The notes under the pieces were generated by a model, which worked only from the letters and a program-made list of their open reading frames with translations, was not told where the DNA came from and did not search any database. Of a stretch of 64,000 nucleotides of DNA, positions 48,765 through 60,219 are shown in pieces (positions within the stretch are counted from its first letter, which is position 1; each line of letters begins with the position of its first letter). The position numbers were made by a program, and so were the translations under genes. Origin of the DNA: Nymphaea colorata (lineage: Eukaryota > Streptophyta > Magnoliopsida > Nymphaeales > Nymphaeaceae); contig NC_045147.1 of NCBI RefSeq assembly GCF_008831285.2, forward strand, positions 14,052,854 to 14,116,853, in the 5' to 3' direction.

Positions 48765-51700
48765 ATGTTCGTAAACCCTTCAGGCGAATGCGATTCGAAA
48801 TCTGCCGCCGATTCTGAAAGAACACTGTAAGGTTCCCTCTCCTTCGTTTTCTTTTTGTGCGTTAACGGTCATGTATCGAGATGCAATAGATTCCTGATAC
48901 GTTCATGATCTTTGGTGTCTCTAGTTTGTGCTTGTTATTTTCCGTTCGTCTAGGGAAACTTCTTGGATATAGATGTTAACACTTCGATGATACCGCGATG
49001 CCATGAAATCCCTATTTCTACTTTGGGGTCTTAATTCGAGATCCGCTTCATCGTTCATTTGTTCTAGTTATGATTGCAAAGGAAGGTTGAGATTTTCCTT
49101 GTTGAGCCAGAATGTATTGTTTTACTTTCAGGATGGAAATCCTATGCGACATTTGTGGTGTTGTTGGCATAGGGAAATGCTACTGTTTAGATAATTGTCT
49201 TTCCGAGGTCTTACCTATTTTAGGAAGCCGCTTGAGAGTGGAATATTCAGTGCTTCGAAAAATATGTTCGCGAGTTACAGAAGTACATTTTTAGGATTAT
49301 TGGTTTTTTAGCATGAGAAGTAAAATTTCACGTGATAGCTTATATTTTCATAATTGACAACTCGCATTTAGTATAATAGCATCACGATGTTTATTTTGCT
49401 TTTAAATTAGAGAGGTCAAAAGTAGCACTATGTATTTCATAACTTTATAAAACGCTTTGCAGTTTCAAGAGAACTTTTAGTTGTCATAGTATTTCTACTA
49501 ACTTCTGGATCAGTGTTTTACATCTACCTGCACACCGTCCTTTTTCTCGATTGAGTTTCCTATATTCCATTCAATTTCTCTCTCAGAACGTTAGTTTTTG
49601 TTTCTTGGGTTAAGGAAATATGGATATGTAGAGAAGCCAAATACTTGGTTGTACACTGTATCTTGATCGTCGAGGAAACATACATTAGAGTTTTCATGCA
49701 CTTCTTAGGTCTAAGATGGTTTGAACGTGTGAGGGTGGTAAAATTTGTAAAAGTGTTTGATTATGCCAACATAAATAGTTGACTCAGATGGTGCACATCC
49801 GAGAGATGTTATATTGCTTACATTGAAAAAAGGTGGCTCGTTTGTGTGTGTTTCTTATTTTTGTAGTCGATAATATGAATGGCAATTATAATACATGATG
49901 TATTAGGAATTTAGGATGATAATGCAATCAGTTATTGACCAAATTAGTTTTGTAAAACATCATAGAATTAGGAGATACAGTTTTTGCAGAAAGTTTTTTT
50001 TATCAATCCATCTCAGCTTTGCTGATTTTCCGCTCTTTACAATCTCTGAATTGTATTAACGCTTTTCATTTGAACAGATATTGCTGTCTTGTTGAAACAT
50101 TCTCATTGGGTGGATGTACATTTTCTTTCTAATATCGTTTAAGATATTGTTTGATCTAACGGTTGATGAATTCCATATTTTTGCTAAATGTTGATGAAGA
50201 AAGGGAAATGAAAAAATTTTGCCTTGGTTTTTTGATATTTGTTTGCTTGTGCAATCTTTGGGAACCCCATATGTAGAGGGGTATTCCAATGCTGATATGA
50301 GCTTAAACTGAGAGAATGAATGTTCCACTTATTTGAAATGATTACAGATCTTCTGTCCGATACCCAGCAGCTTGTTATCACTTGAATCAGAGGACCAAAG
50401 GAAAATATCTAGCACCTTTCTTAGATTCATAAAGTCTATAAGACTTCATCGAGCATGCTCTCTGCTTAACACCCTTTTCCTGGAAGATAATGTGGTTCAA
50501 GAAATTTTTTATGCGCTCTTTGGACAGTTATTTATTATGAAAATTTATTGGAAGACAATTTCAAATTTTCTTCAGACAATTGACTCCAAAATGCTAAACG
50601 AAAACATGAGGAGCCACTTTTGCCTTTTGTAGAAACACACACCAAGATGGAGAGAAAGAGAAGGAACACACAATATACGTGGAAAACCTCAAAGAGGTGA
50701 AAAACCACGAAGAAGCTCTAACCTAGGTGCCCAACCGCAACCCTAGGAGAGAGAAAATCTTATATCACTTAATCAACAATTACACTATAAGTGAGATTAA
50801 ATAAGAGGGAAAAACGCCTAGGGTACCGAGCCACTCTCGGTACCCGTGCCCATGGGACCGGGTCTGGATCCAGACCCGGTTCCCTACACATGATATGTTA
50901 ACACTCCCCCTCAAGCTTGGCATACATGTCAAACATGCCTAGCTTGCTTACATTTTTCTCGAATTGAGATGTACATAAGGCTTTGGTTAGAACATCTGCA
51001 ATTTGATCTTCAGACTTCATATAAGGTAGGATCAACTCCTTTGAATCTATGCGTTCCCGTATGAAGTGGCGATCAATCTCCACATGTTTAGTTCTGTCAT
51101 GCAAAACGGGATTATTCGCAAGATTAATTGCAGACTTGTTGTCGCAGTACATCCTCATCTTCTCTTCTGTTTCAACACCAATATCTGCTAGGAGAATCTT
51201 TAACCATAACATTTCTGTAACTCCCATAGCCACAGCCCTGTATTCAGCCTCAGCACTGGATCTAGAGCAAACTTCCTGCCTCTTACTTCTCCATACAACA
51301 AGGTTACCTCCCAGAAAGATGCAGTACCCTGTGGTAGACCTCCTAGTATCAGTACATCCGGCCCAATCTGCGTCAGAGTATCCTTCAATATTAAGTTGGT
51401 CTTGCTGAGTATAGAGTAATCCTTTTCCTGGGTTATTCTTTAGGTACCCCAACACTCTTTCTGCACTCCTCCAGTGACAATCAGTAGGAGCATGCATAAA
51501 CTGACTCAACACATTCACAGCATAAGTAATATCAGGGCGAGTAAGAGTAAGATAGATGAGCTTACCAACCAGCCTCTGATACCGCCCTTTTCCTTCTTCA
51601 TCTAGGATGTTGCCAGTTTTGATGCTTATCTTTGTACCAGACTCCATTGGAGTTTGAAAGGGTCTGCATCCAAGTTTGCCTGTTTCCTTTAGAAGATCCA

Positions 51701-54700
51701 GAGTGTATTTCCTTTGGCTCATAACCAGCCCTGTCTCTGACCGTGCAATCTCTATCCCCAGAAAGTATCTTAGTTTACCCAAATCTTTAAGATCAAATTC
51801 AGCAGCTAACTTCTCCTTCATCTTCTTTTTCTCTTCTTCATCGTCACCTGTGACTATCATATCATCAACATACACAAGAAGAAGACTCACCAGGCCATCT
51901 CTCTGCTTAATGAATAGGGTGTGATCACCATTTCCCTGTTTGTATCCATTTGTCTTCATCACTATCCTCAGTCTTTCAAACCATGCTCTAGGAGACTGCT
52001 TTAATCCATACAAAGCTTTCTTAAGATGACAGCATTTTCCGCTTTGAACATATCCAGGAGGCATACTCATATAGACCTCTTCTTCTAGATTGCCATTTAA
52101 GAATGCGTTCTTAACATCAAGTTGATCCATGCTCCACCCCTTTTTCACGGCAAGTGCTAATATGACCCTCACAGTTTTCAGTTTGGCAACAGGGGCAAAG
52201 GTTTCAAGATAATCAATACCATATTTCTGGCTAAACCCCTTTGCAACAAGCCGAGCCTTATACCTTTCCACAGTACCATCTGGTTTGTACTTCACATTGA
52301 ACACCCACTTTGAACCAACTAAATGAGTCCCTTTGGGAATATCCACAACTTCCCAAGTGTCATTCTTTGCCAAGGCATTCATCTCCTCTGTCATGGCCTG
52401 TAGCCATTTAGGATCCTCTCTAGCATCTTCCACACACCTGGGAATAACAGACTTAGACAAGGATGTTATAAAGCATTTGTAATCCTTACTCAATTTCGCA
52501 TAAGAGACAAATCTCTGAATAGGATGAGAAGTGCAAGACCTGATGCCCTTGCGCAGGGCTATAGGAAGCTCTTCATTGATTAGACTTGGGTCATCCGGGG
52601 AGCTCACAGGATTGGGATTGGTTACATCAACATTTTCAATCACATCTGTCTTCTTCCTTCTGTACACCTGGCCAAACAAATGATCACGGGCTGTAGGCTG
52701 ATTATCATCAAGACCCTCGTCCATGTGACGGTCTCTATCATCTCTGACTGTGTCTGCCACACTTTCACTGGCCTTGTAATCCAAGAAATCCGTAAACTGA
52801 ATCAACTGATTTGAGGAATACTCTTCACTACTGTGTCCTAGATACTCCCCCTGAAGAGGATTCACATGAAAGTATGCCTCATGTTCATGGAAGGTGACGT
52901 CCCGGGAAACATAGACTTTAGAGGTGGTAGGATCAACACATTTGTATCCCTTCTGAGTGGAGGAATACCCCAGGAAGACAGCCTTGACAGACCGATGATC
53001 AAGTTTCTTGAGGGTGGGACTATGGTCATGAACAAAACAGACACACCCGAACACCCGAGGAGTAAGAGGCCAGGGATTCTGAGAAGGCCAAAGCATAGAG
53101 TACGGGGAATGGCCCTGCAACACACGGGTAGGCATACGGTTGATAAGGTGGGTACTAGTGAGAAGCGCATCACCCCAGTAGCGCTTGGGAACCTGACGAT
53201 GGAACAGAAGAGCCCGGGTAACATCAAGCAAATGGCGATTCTTTCGTTCAGCCACGCCATTTTGGGGAGGTGTGTAACTACATGACGTTTCATGGACAAT
53301 ACCCTTGCTCTTCAAGAAATCATCTAGGGATTGAGAGACATACTCTCGAGCATTATCGGTGCGAAAAACTTGGACAGACGTCTGAAACTGAGTCTCAACA
53401 AAGGCCACAAAATTTTTGACAATAACAGGAACTTCACTACGTTCTTTCAACAGATACACGAACGTACAACGGGAGTAATCATCAATAAGGGTCATAAAGT
53501 AATGAAAACCACGACAAGTGGGTACTCCCGAAGGACCCCAAACATCAGAATGAACCAAAGCAAATGGACGAGTGGTTTTATTGAATGAAATAGGGTACGA
53601 GGCCCTAACATGTTTAGCTAACTGACACACTTCACAGGTGAAGGAGTCCATGGAAACAGAATGAAACAAACTAGGAAACAACTTCTTAATCAATGGAAAC
53701 GGAAGATGACCAAGCCGCTCGTGCCATCGCATAATAGTAGATCTGTCTCCCATGCCTGACAACTGTCCACTAGTGGCTGAAATAAGAGCGGACGCAACCT
53801 GCACAGGCAGTCTGTAGAGTCCATCAATAGCCGAACCAATCCCAATCTTCTGCCCCGTCACCAAGTCCTGCAGAAAACACCGATCAGCAGAAAAGATCAG
53901 ATTACAGTTGAGCTCTTTAGTAATACTGCTGACAGATAACAAATTCACAGGAATATTGGGAACATGAAGAGCATTATGAAGACAGTATTTATTTAGCAAG
54001 GACAAACTCCCTTTTCCAGCCACAGAGATAGAAGAACCATCAGCCATAGATACACGTTGCTGCCCCGAAGACAATTTGTATTCTTGGAACATCTTAGGGT
54101 CCCCTGTCATATGATGCGTAGCACCACTGTCAACAATCCAATCACCATGTGAGGAATTACCTTGGTCACTAGTGGCCACGAGAGCTTGGGCTAACTTAGC
54201 CCCCTCAGACGTGGAAGTATCCTCCTGAGTAGTAGACAGCCGGCTGATATACGCTTGCAGTTCTTTGATTTGATCGGAGGAAAGCTTAGATTTGGCAACA
54301 TTTGAAGGACTACTCTGACTAGGCTCAGGCACAAAAGGACTCCGGCGGCTAGAAGGAGGACGACCCCGGACAAGCCGCCTCTCAGGATGAAGATCCCAAC
54401 AAAAATCAACAGAATGTCCTGATTTGTTGCAATGGCTACACCGCCGAACAGGACGCTGTCCAATCCCAGAAGCACGACTAACAAAGGCTGAAGGAGAACT
54501 CCCCTGACTGGTGTCAATATGCATCACCTGTCGACGCTGTTCCTCAGATTCCACACGGGCATACACCTCTTCAATTCCGGGGACCTCGTCACAATTGAGA
54601 ATTTGGCTCCTAATGGATTCAAATTCATCGCGTAAGCCTCCGAGGAAAAGAAACGTCCGATCCATCCACTCTTTGTCCCAGTACAAGGCATGATCAGACC

Positions 54701-57700
54701 CACAGTGCCAGTCATCATTCACATGGTAGTCAAGTTCCTCCCACTTAGTCTTTAGGGCTGCAAAGAAAGCGGCTACAGACAAGTCACCCTGTTTAAGAGA
54801 GTATATGCTACGTTTGATTTGGTACGTACGCAATACTCTCTTCTTACGGCCATACATCCGTGCAAGCACAGTCCACATGTCGTAGGCAGTCGATTTACGC
54901 AAGATCAAAGGCTGAATATCTGCAGAAACAGAACTAATAATCCATACTTTAACCTGACTATCTTCCAACGTCCAAGTAGCCCATCGCGGATCGGTTTTTG
55001 AAGGTGCAGGCTTCTCCCCAGTGATGTAGGGCAGGCGACCACGACTGGTTATCCCAATTTCTAGGGCAGCCGACCAAGAGAGATAGTTATCCTTGTTCAG
55101 CCGGATGGAGGTGACTTGAACAGGCAAGATCTCGCTCTTGGTATTGCTGCCCGAGTCTAGGGCATCATCGAGCTTGAGGGACATCTCCTCGGCCATCACA
55201 ACCACCAAGGAGAAAGAATACCCAGCACCAGAGACGACAAACAAGAGGCAGCGGCGCTGAACGGCGGCGGTGCGGGAGAGAGCGACGGCGGTGGGCAGCA
55301 GTGGCGCGGGACGGCGGCGGCGCTGAAGTGGGCGACGGCGGCGCTGAAGTGGGCGACGGCGGCACGGGACGGTGGCGGCGCAGCTGGCAGAGGAAAAAAA
55401 CGGCGGAAACACGACTATCACACCAACGATCTCTCACGCGTTGGCTCTGATACCATGTAGAAACACACACCAAGATGGAGAGAAAGAGAAGGAACACACA
55501 ATATACGTGGAAAACCTCAAAGAGAGGTGAAAAACCACGGAGAAGCTCTAACCTAGGTGCCCAACCGCAACCCTAGGAGAGAGAAAATCTTATATCACTT
55601 AATCAACAATTACACTATAAGTGAGATTAAATAAGAGGGAAAAACGCCTAGGGTACCGAGCCACTCTCGGTACCCGTGCCCATGGGACCGGGTCTGGATC
55701 CAGACCCGGTTCCCTACACATGATATGTTAACACCTTTCATTTACTTGTTTTCTTTCTTTTTTTTTTCCAGTATGCTTATGAGTTATGGTAACATAATGC
55801 ATTATTTTCCCCCTAATTTTCTTCTTAAAGGTTCTGTTCTTACATTTCAATCCTAATCTCAAATAATTTTTTTCGTTTAAACAGTAAGCTTAATTCAATC
55901 ATCACCAGATTATTCTATACAAAACCTCATATTGAGCAATGTATTTAGCTCTGGAATGATGAATTGCTGCCAGATCAGACTAGCATAAGTGTGAATTATG
56001 CACTTTTTGTCTTAACTGAGAACTTGGACTTGGAATTATATTCGTTGTTTTAGGAGTCTCTTGGTTATTCAATTTGATTGAGGCCTGATCAGATGTCATT
56101 ATCATGTTTGTGCCACAATTTATGATTTTGATGATATCATTGCTTGTTAGACAGGAAAGATGTTTTTACAGCTAAAACATAAATTTCATGATTCACATTT
56201 TTTCATCTACCTTACAAATGGATCTGGTACTTGTTGGGATTATAATGTGCAGCATCTTCCACGTTGTTTGTAATGTTATTGACTAGTAAGATAAGTGGCT
56301 TATCTTGCTGAAATATTCTCTATTTCTTTCTGAAATTCTGACTTTCAGGTATCCATATGTCACTGGTACATCCGTTGTTGCTGTCAAATACAAAGATGGA
56401 ATTCTCATGGCTGCTGATACAGGAGGTCAGTTTTTGAACATGTTAACATTAAAATAAATTTCTGAAGTTTGACTTGAGTGCTGTTTCATCTTCTTATACA
56501 GTGGAAGACAATAGCTGCACTTTAGACAATGCTTAGTGTTCAATGGTTGATGATGACTTCTGAACTTGTTTATTTCTTACTTGTGCTTAGTCATATTTGA
56601 TACAAAAACCATCAGAAGATGACATCCATATTGCTTATGTTTTTGGTTACTTAAACAAGTTTGGTATTGTACTCGAGTCTTATTCTTTGGGACCACGTTT
56701 ACTCGAATTGTAAACCATTGATTTATTGGATTTTGTTAGTCCCAACAGGGTATAATAATTAAGATGGAAAAGAAACTTTTTTGGTATACAAGGGGCCTAA
56801 GATATTTTCCCTCTAAAAGATAAATGGAAGATTTTTGGATGCATTGTAAATTTGGATATGAATTCTATCACCATCTTCCAGTTGGATAGGTTTTCTTATG
56901 ATTTCATATCTATGAATTGTTGACAGGTTCTTATGGATCTACCTTGCGCTATAAGAGTGTTGAAAGAATGAAAGCAATTGGTAAACATTCGGTTTTGGGT
57001 GCAAGCGGTGAAATAAGTGATTTTCAGGAGATCTTGAGATATCTTGATGAGCTGATGTATGTATTCATTCTGAGGAATGTCTCAGTCCTTGATAGGAGTA
57101 GATACATTCAAGTAGTGAGTCTTGTAAAGTTAGCACTTGTTTATGCATATTTTCTCTACTCTCGTTAATGGTTAATATATCTGCAGCTTGTATGATAACA
57201 TGTGGGATGATGGGAATTCATTGGGTCCTAAAGAAGTACACAGCTATCTTAATCGTGTGATGTACAGTAGACGCAACAAATTTAATCCCTTGTGGAATTC
57301 ACTTGTTCTTGGAGGGGTGAAAAATGGCCAGAAATATCTTGGGATGGTAAAAAAAAGTGGTTTTCTTTTTATTTAAGTTGCATCGTTAAAGTATGCATCA
57401 ATTTGGGTATGAATTCTGTGGTTTCCCACAATTTTCATTTTCCAGGTTAGCATGATTGGGGTACATTTTGAGGACAATCATGTTGCAACTGGATTTGGAA
57501 ACCATCTTGCCAGGCCTATTCTGCGTGACGAGTGGCGTGAGGATATGAGTTTTGAGGAAGCTGTTAAGCTTCTTGAGAAATGCATGCTTGTTCTTCTATA
57601 CCGTGATCGATCAGCTATCAACAAGATTCAGGTGGTTATTCTTTGTTAGCTGATTTTTTTTCCTATTTCTACCTATGTAGCATGCAAGGCATGTTTTATC

Positions 57701-57850
57701 CTTAAGGTTATGGTGTAACTAGTTGTTTTCTTTCAGATTTCCCAAGTCACAGAAGCAGGCTTCAATATCTTCCAACCGTATGCTTTGAAGACGTTTTGGG
57801 GCTTTTCTGCATTCGAGAATCCATCAAAAGGTGCTGTTGGGACATGGTAG
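48765..57850 (+). CDS. PBG1: 20S proteasome subunit beta type-4 (beta7)
   Basis: Six coding exons: 48,765-48,826, 56,349-56,425, 56,927-57,056, 57,187-57,346, 57,446-57,631 and 57,737-57,850. All have GT-AG borders and continuous phase, giving 242 residues, close to the known plant length. The propeptide-like N-terminus leads into YPYVTGTSVVAVKYKDG at residue 22. GSYGSTLRYK, GEISDFQEILRYLDEL, DDGNSLGPKE and HVATGFGNHLARPILRDEW follow, all signatures of beta7 (PSMB4/PBG1). In the 20S core this subunit is structural and non-catalytic. It sits in the beta rings and its C-terminal arm holds the half-proteasomes together. Intron 1 is 7.5 kb because it contains a Copia element in antisense. Without that element it would be about 2.4 kb. 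Exon borders and consensus residues are intact, so the gene should still work if the intron is removed. Confidence 0.95.
50623..50627. repeat. Target-site duplication of the Copia insertion (left)
   Basis: CCTTT immediately before the left LTR. The identical CCTTT follows the right LTR at 55,734-55,738. Confidence 0.95.
50628..50903 (-). repeat. 3' LTR of the Copia element
   Basis: 276 bases. In the element's sense the pol frame ends inside it: the last Cys codon and the TAA stop are the first bases of the LTR (TGTTAA). It differs from the other LTR by lacking an AG dinucleotide and by one A/G change in the CCACGAAGAAG/CCACGGAGAAG stretch. Confidence 0.95.
50898..55421 (-). CDS. Copia gag-pol polyprotein
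   Basis: An uninterrupted frame of 1,507 codons. The likely start is Met76 (55,196; MAEEMSLKLDD), because residues 1-75 are low-complexity Arg/Pro repeats encoded by leader DNA. Order of domains: Gag (about 95-320), zinc knuckle CSHCNKSGHSVDFC (328-341), aspartic protease with DSG at 431-433, integrase zinc-binding His/Cys region (about 566-603), integrase core Asp626, Asp689, Glu725 with D-35-E spacing, reverse transcriptase (about 1,020-1,265) with YVDD at 1,184-1,187, and RNase H (about 1,347-1,480; YSDADWAG, SSAEAEY). The protease-integrase-RT-RNaseH order defines the copia superfamily. All catalytic motifs that I can check are present. No frameshift separates gag from pol. Confidence 0.97.
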   Translation of the reverse strand: MIVVFPPFFSSASCAATVPCRRRPLQRRRRPLQRRRRPAPLLPTAVALSRTAAVQRRCLLFVVSGAGYSFSLVVVMAEEMSLKLDDALDSGSNTKSEILPVQVTSIRLNKDNYLSWSAALEIGITSRGRLPYITGEKPAPSKTDPRWATWTLEDSQVKVWIISSVSADIQPLILRKSTAYDMWTVLARMYGRKKRVLRTYQIKRSIYSLKQGDLSVAAFFAALKTKWEELDYHVNDDWHCGSDHALYWDKEWMDRTFLFLGGLRDEFESIRSQILNCDEVPGIEEVYARVESEEQRRQVMHIDTSQGSSPSAFVSRASGIGQRPVRRCSHCNKSGHSVDFCWDLHPERRLVRGRPPSSRRSPFVPEPSQSSPSNVAKSKLSSDQIKELQAYISRLSTTQEDTSTSEGAKLAQALVATSDQGNSSHGDWIVDSGATHHMTGDPKMFQEYKLSSGQQRVSMADGSSISVAGKGSLSLLNKYCLHNALHVPNIPVNLLSVSSITKELNCNLIFSADRCFLQDLVTGQKIGIGSAIDGLYRLPVQVASALISATSGQLSGMGDRSTIMRWHERLGHLPFPLIKKLFPSLFHSVSMDSFTCEVCQLAKHVRASYPISFNKTTRPFALVHSDVWGPSGVPTCRGFHYFMTLIDDYSRCTFVYLLKERSEVPVIVKNFVAFVETQFQTSVQVFRTDNAREYVSQSLDDFLKSKGIVHETSCSYTPPQNGVAERKNRHLLDVTRALLFHRQVPKRYWGDALLTSTHLINRMPTRVLQGHSPYSMLWPSQNPWPLTPRVFGCVCFVHDHSPTLKKLDHRSVKAVFLGYSSTQKGYKCVDPTTSKVYVSRDVTFHEHEAYFHVNPLQGEYLGHSSEEYSSNQLIQFTDFLDYKASESVADTVRDDRDRHMDEGLDDNQPTARDHLFGQVYRRKKTDVIENVDVTNPNPVSSPDDPSLINEELPIALRKGIRSCTSHPIQRFVSYAKLSKDYKCFITSLSKSVIPRCVEDAREDPKWLQAMTEEMNALAKNDTWEVVDIPKGTHLVGSKWVFNVKYKPDGTVERYKARLVAKGFSQKYGIDYLETFAPVAKLKTVRVILALAVKKGWSMDQLDVKNAFLNGNLEEEVYMSMPPGYVQSGKCCHLKKALYGLKQSPRAWFERLRIVMKTNGYKQGNGDHTLFIKQRDGLVSLLLVYVDDMIVTGDDEEEKKKMKEKLAAEFDLKDLGKLRYFLGIEIARSETGLVMSQRKYTLDLLKETGKLGCRPFQTPMESGTKISIKTGNILDEEGKGRYQRLVGKLIYLTLTRPDITYAVNVLSQFMHAPTDCHWRSAERVLGYLKNNPGKGLLYTQQDQLNIEGYSDADWAGCTDTRRSTTGYCIFLGGNLVVWRSKRQEVCSRSSAEAEYRAVAMGVTEMLWLKILLADIGVETEEKMRMYCDNKSAINLANNPVLHDRTKHVEIDRHFIRERIDSKELILPYMKSEDQIADVLTKALCTSQFEKNVSKLGMFDMYAKLEGEC
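55310..55375. repeat. 21-bp tandem repeat in the Copia leader
   Basis: GGCGGCGCTGAAGTGGGCGA units, about 2.5 copies. They encode the PLQRRRR repeats at residues 24-37 of the longest reading frame, which is one reason to prefer the downstream Met76 as start. Confidence 0.8.
55443..55455 (-). other. Primer binding site (initiator-Met tRNA)
   Basis: In the element's sense TGGTATCAGAGCC follows the 5' LTR with no gap. This is the standard plant Copia primer site, complementary to the 3' end of tRNA-iMet. Confidence 0.95.
55456..55733 (-). repeat. 5' LTR of the Copia element
   Basis: 278 bases and the partner of 50,628-50,903. Its transcription would run leftward, antisense to PBG1. TG...CA termini are intact. 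Confidence 0.95.
55734..55738. repeat. Target-site duplication of the Copia insertion (right)
   Basis: CCTTT, identical to 50,623-50,627. Confidence 0.95.
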
Positions 57851-60219
57851 ATGCAGTTCAACGATATTAGTAGTATTAAACATCTGAAATCCAGAGTAGC
57901 TCTTTATTTGTTTCTCTACCTGTCAAAGTTAAGACGCAATCATGTAATGTGCACTCGATTGCTTCAGGATGATGTTTAGTTGCCTGGAATTTTTTCTGTT
58001 TTTGCATTTAATCAACTTTGATTGGGATCTCTGTTGCCCTTTTCCTCCAACAAAGGTTAACGGCTTGATAGGTTTTTCTGCTTTTAATGAGTATTAAGCT
58101 TTACGCTTGGTAAGATAACATATCAAGGATATTCCCGTCTAGCTGTGCCATTGCGCTGACATCGATGGAGGTGCTAGATGAATTCCAGCTGCCTCTGCCA
58201 GGGTTGCTGTCGACCATGTCTGGCAGCTCGCTTGATGTTCTTTATGGAGGTTCTGTAACTGTAGGGATGTAGAATGCTGCTTGTCGGTTCATATGCGCTC
58301 TTTGGGGAGCTTCTTTCTTCCATGGCTGGGGAAAGAAAACAAGGGAAAAATTTCAACTTGAAAAAAAAAGTTTCCAAATATATTATTTCAACATATGCGC
58401 GGACAGGCATGAGTAATTATCCGTCAGGGAACTTGTGTTGGACGGACGGGCATGACCGTGGGTTAGATGTGGCCGGGCAAGTTTTGAGCCTCAGTGGCTG
58501 TGCCAAGTCCTGGCCTGGGTTATGCTTCGTCGATGGGTTTTTTGTCTCGGTAATACGTTATGAACGGTGTTCCTTGTTGTCTAGACGGGTGCGTAGTTCA
58601 AGTTCGTCTGGAGGCCATGGCTGGGGTTTGAGTGATAGCTTTGGACGTTCAGAGCCATAACTTGACCATTCGATATGATACTCTGTGAACTAATACTGGT
58701 ACGTTCTGTTAGTTATTTTGATGATGCGGGCTATGCGTCACTGAAAACCAAAATTTTTATTTTTTTTATTTTTTAGTACTCTCCAGATGGGCTGATCCGT
58801 GAGAATCGGAACCCTTTTGGGGTCACCAGCCCAACCTTACGGGTTCTTCCTCACTTTATGAGTTACCCATCTAGTCCGATTACCTATTTAATGGCTGCAG
58901 TCCTCCCCGTTAAATTCTTTCAGGTCTTGGACCGGTGAAGTTTAAGTGTAAGTACATGTGAAATAAAAGATCAACATCCAGACACGCAGTGACCCACATA
59001 TACATCTTTGATCACCACAAAAATTAATATGTAAGCGTATAGACATACAAATAAAAACTAATTGCATGAAAAGAACAAAGTAACTTTTAGATAAAACAGA
59101 AACAAGAATTTCAAACATTGAAAATGTTTTTGCACCATTTTTTATTTGATTTATATGTCAACTCTTTAATAAAAGGAAGTAGAACTCCATGTTTTCTTTT
59201 ATTTTGTTATAGAGTGCATCATACGGTCATATGTTTACATTCTCCCAACCAATTGATACATTTCCAACACGTTATTGATTTATTTTATAATTTTTTATGC
59301 AAATTCTTATTGCAATGCAGTTTAATAAAGTTAGGACATCCTCACACTCCGGAGTAAACTTACCTTCTGACAAAGAGAAACTGTTCTTGGATAGAACGTG
59401 AGTGTTGCGTAATCTGTTCTAACCAAAAGCAAAACCAATTTCCAGTTTTTGGGTAAATAAATGTTGTTAGGCAATCTTGGGTTCCACCTTACTTCTCATG
59501 TTCCTAGAAATCAGAAACAAGGTGGAAGCTTTTGTACCAACTTCTACATTGTCATTAGGCCGACAATGAAAGGTAGAGAAACTTGACCAGCTTAAGAGCC
59601 CTAAGGGGTTTCATGTGGGCAGTCAAACCAGCCACTATTCGGCAGCCAGTCTCTGGTTAGATTGTCACAATAAACTGGCCAATGCAGCCCGAAACTTGAG
59701 TCACTTGACTAGCCTAAGAAGGCTTTAGATGAAATCTTAGATAACGGATTCTGCCACGGGCATATTTCTGACGTACAACCATATGATTAGAGGAGGATTA
59801 GTCAGTGTCACACCGATAGCCTCCTTAGGCAAATTTTGAACGCTGAGGAAATTAGAAACAAAATATTAGATATACAAAAGGCAAGTAAATTGTAGCAACG
59901 TGAAGCATGATTTATTTTTTATATTCTGAGTCAATAAATTCCACTGCATTTTGTCTCTGGAAGCAGCACCGAGGTACACAAAAGAGGGGATACGGTGTAC
60001 AAAAAATTTTATTGCAACTACAAAAAGATGACAAGGAGACACTAGGGGAAAAGAATGAACCCCCTATCGTTAAAGAGTTTGCATCAATTTACAAGCAAAT
60101 GTTGAAAGGACAGAGCGAAGAGCAGTAAGAAACATATTGATGCTCCTGACCATCCGTTGCTACAAGCTGCACCAACTCATAAGTGGCAGCAGAGCCTACA
60201 AAGTAATAAGACCACTAAG
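57851..60219. other. Intergenic region between convergent PBG1 and LCBK1
   Basis: The 3' flank of PBG1, then about 2 kb in which I recognise no gene. The frames at 58,274-58,660 and 59,907-60,128 show no known domain. 58,770-58,960 has a moderately GC-rich stretch (ACTCTCCAGATGGGCTGATC) that may be an old repeat. The two flanking genes are transcribed toward each other. Confidence 0.45.

Larger units (their letters stand above)
50628..55733 (-). mobile_element. Complete Ty1/copia LTR retrotransposon in PBG1 intron 1
   Basis: 5,106 bases in all. The LTRs are 50,628-50,903 and 55,456-55,733, beginning TGTTAACA and ending TTTCTACA in the element's sense. They differ by one substitution and one 2-bp indel. 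Directly after the 5' LTR (minus strand, from 55,455 down) is TGGTATCAGAGCC, the primer binding site for initiator-Met tRNA. Directly before the 3' LTR is the purine tract GAGGGGGAG. The target-site duplication is CCTTT/CCTTT. The gag-pol frame is open from end to end. All of this marks a recent, structurally complete and potentially autonomous copy, antisense to its host gene. Confidence 0.97.

Noticed and set aside
52862-53299. Overlapping plus- and minus-strand frames inside the Copia element
   Set aside because: These are shadow frames of the intact gag-pol reading frame.
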